64,000 nucleotides of DNA, taken from assembly GCF_015711015.1 (NCBI RefSeq), contig NZ_CP064653.1, positions 372,001 through 436,000 of the forward strand. The letters are read 5' to 3'. How positions within the stretch are numbered: the first letter of the stretch is position 1; every line of letters begins with the position of its first letter. The stretch comes from Methylomonas sp. LL1 (GTDB lineage: Bacteria; Pseudomonadota; Gammaproteobacteria; Methylococcales; Methylomonadaceae). Under the pieces are notes generated by a model. The model worked only from the letters and a program-made list of their open reading frames with translations. It had not been told where the DNA came from and ran no database searches. Made by a program: the position numbers and the translations under genes. Below are positions 1-8,634 of the stretch, piece after piece.

Positions 1-119
1 GCCGTCCTGCCGATTCCAGGGCCGAAATTGAAGTGTTGATGGAGCGTTATGGCAAGCAGGACAATCAGGCAGACTTGTTGGAGTCGGTTGCCAGCCTGAT
101 TTTCAACGTGTTCGAATAG
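1..119 (+). CDS. C-terminal fragment of an unidentified protein
   Basis: An open frame enters from the left edge and ends at a TAG at 117-119, leaving about 38 C-terminal residues. They are acidic and helical-looking (ending SLIFNVFE). The gene start lies outside the window and I do not recognise the family. It points toward ubiC, with about 195 bases between the two stop codons. Confidence 0.5.
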   Translation, partial: RPADSRAEIEVLMERYGKQDNQADLLESVASLIFNVFE

Positions 120-180
120 AGGGTTTTTCGAGACTAAGGCGATTTATGGCAATAAATATACCCAATCCAAGCAATTTGCC

Positions 181-258
181 GTTGACTGAGCGGAGCCGAA
201 GTCAACCGTTCGCTTCGACTACTTCGGCTTTGCTCAGCACAAGCCCGCTCAGCGAACG
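181..258. repeat. Composite palindromic intergenic repeat
   Basis: Two nested inverted repeats sit side by side. Arms gttgact (181-187) and agtcaac (200-206) form the first, and cgttcgct (207-214) with agcgaacg (251-258) form the second. The interior also carries gctcagc/cggag-type words found in REP-like repeats. It lies between the convergent unknown gene and ubiC, where such elements are common. A short open frame across it (146-355) is not convincing as a gene. Confidence 0.6.
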
Positions 259-314
259 ACACATATTTGACATTGGCAATGGGTACAAACTTTCTCAAAA
301 ATCACCTAAGCCAA

Positions 315-878
315 TCAAATATTTCTCAACATATCCGGCAGAAAAAATTCGCTGACCAGTAACGGTTGCTGATGAATGGCGTATAAGGTTCTCCGACCCC
401 AAGTGGCCTGTTGGACTTGATACTGGCTTTGGATCGCCGCTGTCCAATGCTGGGGGGCGGCCTGGCTGAAATCACGCCGCCTCAGTTCAAGATCGGGGTA
501 GGCGAATATGACCTCGCCCAGGGGGCGGGTACCCAGGTGGGACAGGTTGCGCCGAGCAATGCGGATGGTCGGTTCCGGCAAGATGGTGCGCGCCAATACC
601 AAAGGGATACAGTCGACATGCAGCAAGACTTCGCGGATGAGTTGGTAGCGATGGTGGGCAACTCCCAGACACTGGCATTCTTCGGCAAACGCCGGTTTCC
701 ATTGGTGAAACAAAAGGCTCACAGCCAGATTATGGCCATAGTGGTTACGCAAACGTTTGGTCAACGAACCGGTTTCGTCCAGCCAGGATTGTAATGCAAC
801 AGGTGGGCGCGCGCGCGCGCCGCGTAGCCGAGTTTTCCAGACTGGCGGGCGGCTGAATAAGTAACTGTTATTTGACAA
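315..878 (-). CDS. ubiC: Chorismate--pyruvate lyase
   Basis: This cytoplasmic enzyme removes pyruvate from chorismate to give 4-hydroxybenzoate, the first committed step of ubiquinone synthesis. The 187-residue product is slightly longer than the usual 165 or so because of an Arg-rich N-terminus. Family landmarks are visible: R97 in VLARTILP, the LGTRPLGEVIF block at 115-125, the WGRRTLY segment at 160-166 and E177 in VSEFFLP, matching the Arg, Leu and Glu of the product pocket. A (GC)7 tract at 807-820 encodes part of the N-terminus; the start could lie further in. It is divergent from the mgtC-family gene. Confidence 0.9.
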   Translation of the reverse strand: MSNNSYLFSRPPVWKTRLRGARARPPVALQSWLDETGSLTKRLRNHYGHNLAVSLLFHQWKPAFAEECQCLGVAHHRYQLIREVLLHVDCIPLVLARTILPEPTIRIARRNLSHLGTRPLGEVIFAYPDLELRRRDFSQAAPQHWTAAIQSQYQVQQATWGRRTLYAIHQQPLLVSEFFLPDMLRNI

Positions 879-985
879 GGTTTTGAAGGGGTAGGGGTGT
901 GAGTGGTGGTCAAAATATATGCGCTATTGTACCGATTGTTTTGTTATTGTTTAAAAACTGTTTGAAACCGAAGACTTAACAACAG

Positions 986-1732
986 ATGAATCTATTCACA
1001 AGCGCAAGCTTCCATGCTTATTGGGCTAGTCCGTCGATCCAGGCCAATGTCATGATAGTGGTCAATATCCTGATCGCATTTTTGCTTGGTATCATCGCCG
1101 GCTACGAGCGTTCCTACCATGGCCGGGCGGCGGGCATGCGCACCTACGGTTTGGTCTGCATGGCTTCAGCGGCAGTTACCGTAATTGCCGGTTTTCCGCA
1201 TTATTGGTATGGCGGTTTGCAACTGATTCCGATTAATGCCGAACCTACGCGAGTGATCCAGGGGGTGGTAACCGGCATTGGCTTTTTGGGAGCCGGGGTC
1301 ATCATGCGCGAAGGGCTCAATATCAGCGGTTTGACCACGGCGGCCTCGATTTGGTCCTCGGCCGCGATAGGGGTTTTATGCGGGTCGGGTTTTTATTTCG
1401 CCGCCGTGACCTTGACCGTGTTGTCCTTGCTGGCCATGATCTGGGGGATGCGGCTGGAAAATCTGTTGCCTTCGAGGCATGCGGTCGTCGTGACCTTGTA
1501 TTTCGATCAACACTGGATTCCCAATGAATTGGAGATCACTAGCCTGATCGCACATTTGGGCTATCGGATTGCCGATGGCTCAATCACTATTCATTACCAC
1601 AATAATCAACAGGAATGGCATTTGGTGTTATTAGCCGCATCCAACCAGAAAGTTTCAATTCCGCAACTGGCCGCGGGCTTGCATCAACAATCGGTTTTAC
1701 AGGGATTTCAAGTGGCATATGCCAGGAATTAA
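986..1732 (+). CDS. MgtC/SapB family membrane protein
   Basis: The 248-residue protein has the MgtC/SapB layout: about four to five membrane helices in the first 155 residues and a soluble C-terminal domain from about 160. The conserved blocks are GYERSYHGRAAGMRTYGLV (39-57) and GIGFLGAG...GLTTAASIW (97-123). MgtC proteins restrain the F-type ATP synthase or aid survival at low magnesium in some pathogens; many environmental members have no defined role, so the exact function is open. The C-terminal domain resembles the ACT-like fold described for the longer members. The ribosome-binding site is weak, and a large inverted repeat follows the stop codon. Confidence 0.85.
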   Translation: MNLFTSASFHAYWASPSIQANVMIVVNILIAFLLGIIAGYERSYHGRAAGMRTYGLVCMASAAVTVIAGFPHYWYGGLQLIPINAEPTRVIQGVVTGIGFLGAGVIMREGLNISGLTTAASIWSSAAIGVLCGSGFYFAAVTLTVLSLLAMIWGMRLENLLPSRHAVVVTLYFDQHWIPNELEITSLIAHLGYRIADGSITIHYHNNQQEWHLVLLAASNQKVSIPQLAAGLHQQSVLQGFQVAYARN

Positions 1733-1771
1733 ACCTCCAGCAGCTTACTGTGAAAGTAAAAAAATTGGGAT

Positions 1772-1870
1772 GGCGCGGTTGCTTTGTTGGGCAGGCGTCG
1801 GCGGCAAGGATGCCGCTGTCGAGCCTACATGGACGTATTCACGGCGTCCTGTCCGGCAAGCAACCGCGCC
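1772..1870. repeat. About 99-bp inverted-repeat element
   Basis: Perfect 12-base arms ggcgcggttgct (1772-1783) and agcaaccgcgcc (1859-1870) bound the segment. Inside are smaller stems, gcggca/tgccgc around 1801-1816 and ggacg/cgtcc around 1831-1849. The element fills most of the gap between the mgtC-family gene and the GIY-YIG-like gene. It looks like a REP/MITE-type element or a large transcript hairpin, and no gene overlaps it convincingly. Confidence 0.6.
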
Positions 1871-2024
1871 CAGGAACGCAACTTTCTTGGGACGGGGCGA
1901 TGCCGAGCCTTTATGAGCGTTAGGTGAATGAATATAAAAGCAAAATTAGCCGGATATCGGAGTATGATGAGATCGAACGGCAGATTTGCCGTATTTTCAG
2001 CGAGTTAGTTTTATTGGAGTAACT

Positions 2025-2381
2025 ATGGCTTCACTTGAAATGCAGGGCGTTTACGACCTGACCAATGCCAGAATCGACGAACTGGTTACCGAAACCTCCG
2101 AAGGTAATTATGCGTTGGGCAGCATCAATCAAAAGACCCGCAAATTCATCGTCAAGTATGTCGGCCGCTCGGGAACCGATCTGAACGTGCGGCTTAAGCA
2201 GCATGTCGGCAAGTATCCGAATTTCAAGTTCAGTTATGCGGCTTCTCCTAAGGCGGCGTACGAAAAAGTTTGCCGCAATTTTCATGATTTTGGCGGCACC
2301 AAGAAGCTGATCAATGCCATCCATCCTACCCGCCCCAAGAATAGCGATTGGAAATGCCCTTGCTGCGACCATGCGGGATGA
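2025..2381 (+). CDS. Small stand-alone GIY-YIG-like protein
   Basis: This is a 118-residue protein of uncertain function. The start at 2025 has GGAG five bases upstream; a longer in-frame start at 1986 lacks such a site. GNYALG (27-32) and KYVGRS (44-49), then R56 and H60 in the LNVRLKQH block, follow the order of GIY-YIG nuclease cores. E80 could be the metal-binding Glu. The C-terminus carries WKCPCCDH (109-116), a possible metal-binding knuckle. If the assignment is right, the whole protein is one GIY-YIG fold with no partner domain. Nuclease activity is not established. Confidence 0.6.
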   Translation: MASLEMQGVYDLTNARIDELVTETSEGNYALGSINQKTRKFIVKYVGRSGTDLNVRLKQHVGKYPNFKFSYAASPKAAYEKVCRNFHDFGGTKKLINAIHPTRPKNSDWKCPCCDHAG

Positions 2382-2455
2382 TTGCGGGATCGTTGTAGTT
2401 TTCGCGATACTCGGCTGGAATAGGCTAAAAACCGTTGATATTGGCGAGAGCAAGC

Positions 2456-3109
2456 ATGGATAAAGAATTTTGGCATCAGCGTTGGCAATTGAACCAGATC
2501 GGTTTTCACAACGAAGAAATCAATCCCCATCTGCAAAATTATTGGCCGGCTCTTCGGGTAGCCCCAGGTAGCCGGATATTCGTGCCGATGTGCGGTAAAA
2601 CTAACGACATGTTGTGGTTATTGGCGCGAGACTATGACGTGATCGGCGTCGAACTCAGTCCGCTGGCCGTGCAAGCGTTTTTCGATGAAAACCGGCTGAC
2701 GCCGACTATTTCCGAGCATGGCCGTTTCAGAATCCATCGGGTCGATGGACTCAGTATTTATTGCGGCGATTTTTTCGATCTTAGCGCTGACGATTTGGCC
2801 GGCGTAAGCGCCGTTTACGATAGAGCTTCGCTAGTCGCCTTGCCGCCCGGCATGCGGCTAGCCTACGCGGAGCATATGCAGAATCTGCTGGCAGCCGGAA
2901 CTCAAACATTATTAGTCTCGTTTGATTATCCCCAGCAGGAAATGCCGGGGCCGCCGTTTAGCGTGCAAGCGCCTGAAGTGCATGCGCTGTATAAACAGTG
3001 TAATCGGGTGGAATTGTTATATACGGAAGATATTTTGGAGCGGGAAGCGCATTTTCGCGACAAGGGCTTGAGCCGGATGCGGGAACAAGTCTACTTGCTG
3101 ACGAACTGA
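2456..3109 (+). CDS. tpm: Thiopurine S-methyltransferase family protein
   Basis: The 217-residue SAM-dependent methyltransferase matches the bacterial TPMT family. The N-terminus MDKEFWHQRW is typical and fixes the start at 2456. VPMCGKTNDM (43-52) is the SAM-binding loop, GVELSPLAV (64-72) follows as motif II, and VYDRASLVALPPGMR and PGPPFSV are family blocks. Relatives methylate thiopurines, and in bacteria also selenium or tellurium compounds, giving volatile or less toxic products. It stands alone, convergent with the epimerase gene across an 18-base inverted repeat. Confidence 0.9.
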   Translation: MDKEFWHQRWQLNQIGFHNEEINPHLQNYWPALRVAPGSRIFVPMCGKTNDMLWLLARDYDVIGVELSPLAVQAFFDENRLTPTISEHGRFRIHRVDGLSIYCGDFFDLSADDLAGVSAVYDRASLVALPPGMRLAYAEHMQNLLAAGTQTLLVSFDYPQQEMPGPPFSVQAPEVHALYKQCNRVELLYTEDILEREAHFRDKGLSRMREQVYLLTN

Positions 3110-3136
3110 TCAATCAAAGTTTCAACAAGTTCATGG

Positions 3137-3201
3137 TAGGGTCGAATTTATTCGACTTTTTCACCTTGGCATGGACAGCGGGGCGAATAAATTCGACCCT
3201 A
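3137..3201. repeat. 18-base perfect inverted repeat between convergent genes
   Basis: Arms of 18 bases (3137-3154 and 3184-3201, starting tagggtcgaa) are exact reverse complements around a 29-base spacer. It lies between the stops of tpm and the epimerase gene. It has no T-run, so it is better read as a dispersed palindromic repeat that may also act as a bidirectional terminator or exonuclease barrier. Confidence 0.75.
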
Positions 3202-3229
3202 GATCCGGTAAGGCAAGCTTGTCAGACTT

Positions 3230-4237
3230 TTAGACTTGATAATAGCCTTTATACCAAGTCACAAAACGTTCTATACCTTGCTCGATAGTGGTGCCGGGTT
3301 TATAACCCACATCCGCCACCAGAGCCTCGACATCGGCATAGGTATCGGGTACGTCGCCCGGTTGCAGAGGCAACAGGTTTTTCTCGGCGGTTTTGCCTAG
3401 GAAACGTTCCAGGGTTTCGATATACGCCATCAATTCCACCGGATTCTGATTGCCGATGTTATACACGCGCCACGGTGCCTTGCTGGTGCCGGGATCGGGT
3501 TTGGCGCCGCTCCAGTCGGGGTTGGGTTCGGCATTGTGATCCAGCGTCCGAATCACGCCTTCGACGATGTCGTCGATGTAGGTGAAATCGCGGCGATGTT
3601 TGCCGTAGTTGAAGACATCGATCTTCTCGCCGGCCAGGATGGCTTTAGTGAACAAAAACAGCGCCATGTCCGGCCGCCCCCACGGGCCGTAAACAGTGAA
3701 GAAACGCAATCCGGTGGTCGGCAACTGATACAAGTTGCTGTAGGTGTGCGCCATCAGTTCGTTGGCTTTTTTCGATGCCGCATATAGGCTCAGCGGGTGG
3801 TCGACGTTGTCGTGTACCGAAAACGGCATGGCTTCGTTGGCACCGTATACCGAACTGCTGGAGGCGTAGACCAGATGCTCGACATTGTGATGGCGGCAGC
3901 CTTCCAGAATATTGATGAAACCGACGATGTTACTGTCGATATAGGCATGCGGATTTTGTATCGAATAACGTACGCCGGCCTGGGCGGCCAAATTGACGAC
4001 TTTTTGCGGCTGGTGTTTTTTAAAGGCTTGTTCCAAGCCGGCCCGGTCGGCGATGTCCAGCCGCAGGTCGGTGAAATTCGGGTGGTCCTTGATGCGGGCT
4101 AGGCGGGCGAGCTTTAAATTGACGTCGTAGTAGTCGTTCAGATTATCGATGCCGATGACTTCGTCGCCGCGCTCCAGCAGTCTTAAAGCCAGATGATTGC
4201 CTATAAAACCGGCGGTGCCGGTCACCATGATTTTCAT
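3230..4237 (-). CDS. NAD-dependent UDP-glucuronate 4-epimerase-type protein
   Basis: This short-chain (extended) dehydrogenase/reductase inverts C4 of a UDP-sugar, most likely a UDP-uronic acid, for capsule or exopolysaccharide. The NAD-binding loop GTAGFIG is at 7-13, the catalytic SSS at 127-129, and Y152/K156 form the YxxxK pair. [17 protein letters not shown] (178-194) is typical of UDP-glucuronate 4-epimerases. At 335 residues it is full length. It starts three bases after the stop of the upstream UDP-sugar dehydrogenase, so the two are one operon: oxidation to a uronic acid, then epimerisation. Confidence 0.87.
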   Translation of the reverse strand: MKIMVTGTAGFIGNHLALRLLERGDEVIGIDNLNDYYDVNLKLARLARIKDHPNFTDLRLDIADRAGLEQAFKKHQPQKVVNLAAQAGVRYSIQNPHAYIDSNIVGFINILEGCRHHNVEHLVYASSSSVYGANEAMPFSVHDNVDHPLSLYAASKKANELMAHTYSNLYQLPTTGLRFFTVYGPWGRPDMALFLFTKAILAGEKIDVFNYGKHRRDFTYIDDIVEGVIRTLDHNAEPNPDWSGAKPDPGTSKAPWRVYNIGNQNPVELMAYIETLERFLGKTAEKNLLPLQPGDVPDTYADVEALVADVGYKPGTTIEQGIERFVTWYKGYYQV

Positions 4238-4240
4238 TAA

Positions 4241-5512
4241 TTACAGCCTCGCATCGGTTTGATCGGCGGGAAACAGATATTTCAAGTCGTAGATAATCGC
4301 TTGCGGTTTACCTAAGCCTCTAATTTCGGCGATCGGCATTTCCTTGAATTCCTGATGGGCGACGGCCAGGATGATGGCGTCATATTTACCGGGAATTGCA
4401 TTTTCGACCGGGCGTATGCCGTATTCCTCGAAGGTTTCGTCGCCATCGACCCAAGGGTCGTAGACGTCGACGTTGATGCCATAGGTTTTCAATTCCGCGA
4501 TGATGTCGACTACTCGGGTGTTGCGGATATCGGGGCAGTTTTCCTTGAAGGTCAGGCCCATGATCAACACCTTGGCGTCTTGCACCTGGATGCGCTTTTT
4601 CAGCATCAGCTTGATCAATTGCGATACCACATAGGCGCCCATGCCGTCGTTGATCCGGCGGCCCGACAAAATCACTTCCGGGTTATAGCCTATGGCTTGG
4701 GCCTTGTGAGTCAAATAATAGGGATCGACGCCTATGCAGTGGCCGCCGACCAGGCCGGGGCGAAACGGCAGGAAATTCCATTTGGTGCCCGCCGCTAGCA
4801 GGACTTCCTCGGTATCGATGCCCAATTTGTTGAAAATCAGCGCCAATTCGTTGATCAGCGCAATATTGACGTCGCGCTGAGTGTTTTCGATGACCTTGGC
4901 GGCCTCGGCCACCTTGATGCAACTGGCCTTGTGGGTACCGGCAGTGATGATGCTTTTATAGAGTTGATCGACTCTTTCGGCGATTTCAGGCGTCGAACCG
5001 GAGGTGACTTTCAGAATATTGGTGACCCGGTGCTGTTTATCGCCGGGATTGATGCGTTCCGGGCTGTAGCCGACGAAAAAGTCCTTGTTAAAGCTCAGGC
5101 CGGAAACTTTCTCCAGAATCGGCACACAGACTTCCTCGGTGGCGCCTGGGTAAACGGTGGATTCGTAGATCACGATGTCGCCAGCCTTGATGACCTTTCC
5201 CAGTGTCGCGCTGGCTTTTTCCAGCGGAGTTAGGTCCGGTTGTTTGTGCTGGTTGATCGGAGTCGGTACCGTGACGATGTAGACGTTGCAATCGGCGATG
5301 TCTTCGATATTGGCGCTGTAGGACAAGTGCGTCGCTTGGGCCAGCTCTTCCGGGCTGACTTCCAGCGTATGATCGTTACCGGAACGTAATTCGGCGATAC
5401 GATGCTGATTGACGTCGAAGCCAACCGTGGCATAGTGGTGGCCAAATTCCACGGCCAGCGGCAAGCCTACATAGCCTAGGCCTATCATGCCGATTTTGAT
5501 GTCGTTTAGCAT
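4241..5512 (-). CDS. UDP-N-acetylhexosamine 6-dehydrogenase (TviB/WbpA type)
   Basis: This nucleotide-sugar dehydrogenase oxidises C6 of a UDP-sugar in two NAD-dependent steps. The 423-residue product has the Rossmann loop GLGYVG (11-16), the catalytic Cys259 in [11 protein letters not shown], and a conserved Lys206 in the [14 protein letters not shown] helix. It resembles the Vi-antigen TviB / WbpA branch, so UDP-GlcNAc or UDP-GalNAc are likely substrates, although the paired epimerase looks like a UDP-glucuronate enzyme. I chose ATG at 5512, eight bases after AGGAG; a GTG at 5521 overlaps that site. No other polysaccharide genes are adjacent. Confidence 0.85.
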   Translation of the reverse strand: MLNDIKIGMIGLGYVGLPLAVEFGHHYATVGFDVNQHRIAELRSGNDHTLEVSPEELAQATHLSYSANIEDIADCNVYIVTVPTPINQHKQPDLTPLEKASATLGKVIKAGDIVIYESTVYPGATEEVCVPILEKVSGLSFNKDFFVGYSPERINPGDKQHRVTNILKVTSGSTPEIAERVDQLYKSIITAGTHKASCIKVAEAAKVIENTQRDVNIALINELALIFNKLGIDTEEVLLAAGTKWNFLPFRPGLVGGHCIGVDPYYLTHKAQAIGYNPEVILSGRRINDGMGAYVVSQLIKLMLKKRIQVQDAKVLIMGLTFKENCPDIRNTRVVDIIAELKTYGINVDVYDPWVDGDETFEEYGIRPVENAIPGKYDAIILAVAHQEFKEMPIAEIRGLGKPQAIIYDLKYLFPADQTDARL

Positions 5513-5564
5513 AGTCGTCACTCCTTTATTCCGTGTTTAGACGATTAAATATAGATTACTAACA

Positions 5565-6170
5565 TTATTTTTTAACGATGCATCCCCAGGCTGTCAGCCA
5601 AGCTTGGGATTGATAACTGTCGGCCGATTTCGGCAACGAGCCATTCAACACCATCGCCAGGGTTTGGTTGATGATGCCGAAAAAATAACAGTAAGCCAGC
5701 ATAGGGTCTATGGACCTGATTTCGCCTTCCTTAATGCCGTTTTGCACGATACGCTTGATCTTGTTGAAAGCGGCGGTGTCCAATAAGGCGACCGATTCGG
5801 GCAGGAAATCCTCGGCTTTTACGAACAGTAAAAACTGAATGATTTCAGGCGCGTCATCGGTCAATTTAAACAGCAGATCGACGATTTCTCGAAGTTGTTC
5901 GGAAGACTTGCGGTTCCTGCGGCGAATATCGTCGATCGAGATACTTAAGCTATCGAGTATATTTTCACGCAGGGTCTGGGCAATAGCCTGTTTGGTCTTG
6001 AAAAACTGATAAATACCGCTGGTGGTTTTCAGGCCCACGGCATCTTTGATATCAGTCAAGGACGTATTGAAATAACCTTTTTGGGCGAATAGTTTTAAGG
6101 AGGCCTGTAAAACTTCGTCTTGGCTAAGGAGTTTATTGGGGGTTGTTTCTAATTCTAATTCTTGTTCCAT
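5565..6170 (-). CDS. TetR/AcrR family transcriptional regulator
   Basis: The 201-residue protein has a TetR-type N-terminal helix-turn-helix (about residues 17-62), including LFAQKGYFNTSLTDIKDAVGLKTTSGIYQFFKTKQ, and an all-helical ligand/dimer domain. The ligand is unknown. It sits just upstream of, and on the same strand as, the UDP-sugar dehydrogenase/epimerase pair, 52 bases before the dehydrogenase start, so it may regulate that pair; this is inference from position. Its own upstream region (6171-6240) separates it from pgsA. Confidence 0.85.
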   Translation of the reverse strand: MEQELELETTPNKLLSQDEVLQASLKLFAQKGYFNTSLTDIKDAVGLKTTSGIYQFFKTKQAIAQTLRENILDSLSISIDDIRRRNRKSSEQLREIVDLLFKLTDDAPEIIQFLLFVKAEDFLPESVALLDTAAFNKIKRIVQNGIKEGEIRSIDPMLAYCYFFGIINQTLAMVLNGSLPKSADSYQSQAWLTAWGCIVKK

Positions 6171-6240
6171 GCTTTTATGTACAGCTTTACCTGCTGTTTG
6201 CTCTTTAGGATGTTCGCAGTATCAAACGCTGCGTTTATTA

Positions 6241-6801
6241 TTATTCTGTAATGGTTGAAAGCGCGGCGATAAGATAATTCACCATCGACCATAACGTTAA
6301 GACCGCTGACAAGTATAACAGCCAGTAACCCATCTGATTGATTGGCAAGCCAAACAAATCATCCCGATATAACAGCAGGGCGAGGGCCGCCATTTGCGCG
6401 GTGGTTTTCCATTTTCCCAGTTGCGAGACCTTGACCTTGGCACGCTGACCGATTTCGGCCATCCATTCTCTGAGCGAGGCAATCGTGATTTCCCGGCCGA
6501 TAATCACGGCAGAGGGGATGGCAAGCCAGGGACTGGCCTCGGCTTGCACCACCAAAACCAACACGAAAGCTACCATCAACTTGTCGGCGACCGGGTCCAG
6601 AAAAGCGCCAAAAGCGGTTTCCAGGTTTAATTTTCGCGCCAGATAACCGTCCAACCAGTCGGTCAATCCGGCGAACATGAAAATAGCGGTGCTGGCAATT
6701 CTGCTGTATTCCCACGGTAAATAAAACACGATTGCCAACAAGGGAATCAAGGCAATCCGTAGTAATGTCAGGTTTGTGGGTAAATTAAATTTAACTGCCA
6801 T
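6241..6801 (-). CDS. pgsA: CDP-diacylglycerol--glycerol-3-phosphate 3-phosphatidyltransferase
   Basis: This inner-membrane enzyme makes phosphatidylglycerol phosphate from CDP-diacylglycerol and glycerol 3-phosphate, the committed step to phosphatidylglycerol and cardiolipin. The complete CDP-alcohol phosphotransferase signature is present: D48, D51-G52, A55-R56, G65, D69 and D73, with canonical spacing. Several hydrophobic helices fill the 186 residues. Its start overlaps the end of uvrC by 11 bases, a conserved uvrC-pgsA arrangement in gammaproteobacteria. Confidence 0.95.
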   Translation of the reverse strand: MAVKFNLPTNLTLLRIALIPLLAIVFYLPWEYSRIASTAIFMFAGLTDWLDGYLARKLNLETAFGAFLDPVADKLMVAFVLVLVVQAEASPWLAIPSAVIIGREITIASLREWMAEIGQRAKVKVSQLGKWKTTAQMAALALLLYRDDLFGLPINQMGYWLLYLSAVLTLWSMVNYLIAALSTITE

Positions 6802-8632
6802 CTTGATGGTGAAATGTATCGTAAATTCGTTGCGCCAATTGTCGACTAATACCCTCTATGCTGGCTAGTGCATCGACGCCCGCGCCGGATACGCCTTGTA
6901 AGCCACCAAACTGTTTCAGCAAAACCTGGCGCCGTTTCGGTCCCAAGCCCGCTATCTCTTCCAACGCGGATTGGTTTTTGGCCTTTCCGCGCCGCTGCCG
7001 GTGTCCGGTGATGGCAAACCGGTGGGCTTCATCCCTGATATGCTGAATCAACAGCAGGGCGCTGGCGCCTGGTGTTACATCCAGCGGTTGCTCCCGGTTC
7101 GGCAATATAATCTTCTCCATGCCGGCCTTTCGGTCCGGTCCTTTCGAAACGCCGACTATCATAACATTGTTTATCTGCAATTCCGCCAACGCCTTTTGGG
7201 CGGCAGCGACCTGGCCCTTGCCGCCGTCGATCAGCAAAATATCCGGGGCGGGGTGCTCGCCCTGTTTTTGACGTTTAAAGCGGCGGAAAACGGCCTGATG
7301 AATCGCCGCATAATCGTCGCCGCCGGTGACGCCTTCGATATTGAAGCGCCGATAATCGGATTTAACAGGGCCTTCGCGGTCGAACACCACACAGGAGGCC
7401 ACGGTTTGTTCGCCCTGGGTGTGGCTGATGTCGAAACATTCCAACCGTTTCGGCACCTCGGAACAGGCCAGCTCTTGTTGCAGACTTAGAAAACGCCCGC
7501 ACAAGCCTTGTTTGTCGGCCAGTTTGGCGGCCAACGCATTGTCGGCGTTGGTAATGGCCATCTGCAGCCATTTTTGACGTTCGCCTCGCACGTTCGGACT
7601 GATACCAACATTGTGTTTGGCCTGGCTGCTTAACACCTCGATCAATAACGCGGTTTCCGGTAGCGGATGACTGACGATCAATTCGTGCGGGACTGTTTTA
7701 TCCAGATAATACTGGCTGATGAAGGCCTGCAAAATCGCGCTCGGATCGTTGTCGCCGCCCATTTTAGGAAAAAATTGCCGGTTGCCCAGATTCTGACCGT
7801 TGCGGATGAAAAATACCTGCACGCAAGCCATATCGGCCTTGGCGGCGCAAGCCACAATATCGACATCACCTTTTTCGCCCTCGACGAAATGTTTTTCCAG
7901 CACCGCCCGTAGGCGTTGAATCTGATCCCGATAGGCGGCGGCCTGCTCAAACTCCAGTTTGCCGGCTGCCGTCTCCATTTTATGCACCAGTTGATCGATC
8001 AACTTGCCGCCCTGGCCTTCCAAAAACAGAATGGTGCTGTCGACATCGGCCTGGTATTGCTGCTTGCTGATCAAACCCACGCAAGGCGCGGTGCAACGTT
8101 CGATCTGATGTTGCAAACAGGGCCGAGAGCGAGCGTTGTAATAGGAGTCCTCGCATTGGCGTACCGGAAAGATTTTCTGCAGCAGCTTCAAGGTTTCCTT
8201 GACCGCGCTGGCGCTGGGGTAGGGGCCGAAATATTTGCCCTTACGCTTCTTGGCGCCGCGATGGTACGACAGTTGCGGAAAGTCGTGAAAACTGGAGATG
8301 AATACATAAGGATAGGATTTATCGTCGCGCAGGCTGATGTTGTAACGCGGCTTGTGGCGTTTGATCAGCTGGCTTTCCAACAGCAAGGCTTCGCCTTCGG
8401 TATGGGTGACGGTGACTTCGATAGCAGCCACTTTCGCCACCATAGCCGTCTGTTTCGGCGGAGCCGCTTGCTTGCGGAAATAGCTGGAGACGCGGTTCTT
8501 GAGGTTCTTGGCCTTGCCTATATAAATGATCTCACCCTTGGCGTCGATCATCTTATAGATGCCCGGCCGCTGGGTCAGGGTCTTTAAAAAGGCTTTGATG
8601 TCAAACTCGGCTGGCGCAACTTCGTCGTTCAT
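6791..8632 (-). CDS. uvrC: Excinuclease ABC subunit C
   Basis: UvrC makes both incisions around a DNA lesion in nucleotide excision repair, working with UvrB. The 613-residue protein starts MNDEVAPAEF at 8632; a longer frame upstream runs into the glycosylase gene and is not needed. The GIY-YIG nuclease domain is at about 15-95 (RPGIYKM, IIYIGKAKNLKNRV), a UVR UvrB-contact motif near 205-240, the RNase H-like C-terminal nuclease follows (ECFDISHTQG, LLIDGGKGQ), and helix-hairpin-helix repeats end the protein. It begins two bases after the glycosylase stop and overlaps pgsA, so all three are co-transcribed. Confidence 0.96.
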   Translation of the reverse strand: MNDEVAPAEFDIKAFLKTLTQRPGIYKMIDAKGEIIYIGKAKNLKNRVSSYFRKQAAPPKQTAMVAKVAAIEVTVTHTEGEALLLESQLIKRHKPRYNISLRDDKSYPYVFISSFHDFPQLSYHRGAKKRKGKYFGPYPSASAVKETLKLLQKIFPVRQCEDSYYNARSRPCLQHQIERCTAPCVGLISKQQYQADVDSTILFLEGQGGKLIDQLVHKMETAAGKLEFEQAAAYRDQIQRLRAVLEKHFVEGEKGDVDIVACAAKADMACVQVFFIRNGQNLGNRQFFPKMGGDNDPSAILQAFISQYYLDKTVPHELIVSHPLPETALLIEVLSSQAKHNVGISPNVRGERQKWLQMAITNADNALAAKLADKQGLCGRFLSLQQELACSEVPKRLECFDISHTQGEQTVASCVVFDREGPVKSDYRRFNIEGVTGGDDYAAIHQAVFRRFKRQKQGEHPAPDILLIDGGKGQVAAAQKALAELQINNVMIVGVSKGPDRKAGMEKIILPNREQPLDVTPGASALLLIQHIRDEAHRFAITGHRQRRGKAKNQSALEEIAGLGPKRRQVLLKQFGGLQGVSGAGVDALASIEGISRQLAQRIYDTFHHQDGS

Positions 8633-8634
8633 GG

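Noticed and set aside
146..355. Short plus-strand open frame of 69 residues
   Set aside because: It lies on the palindromic repeat at 181-258 and has no ribosome-binding site or recognisable sequence.
411..794. Plus-strand open frame inside ubiC
   Set aside because: It is antisense to a well-supported ubiC with conserved active-site residues and has no family features of its own.
1615..1923. Open frame overlapping the mgtC-family gene end
   Set aside because: It runs through the 99-bp inverted-repeat element in another frame and has no protein-like features.
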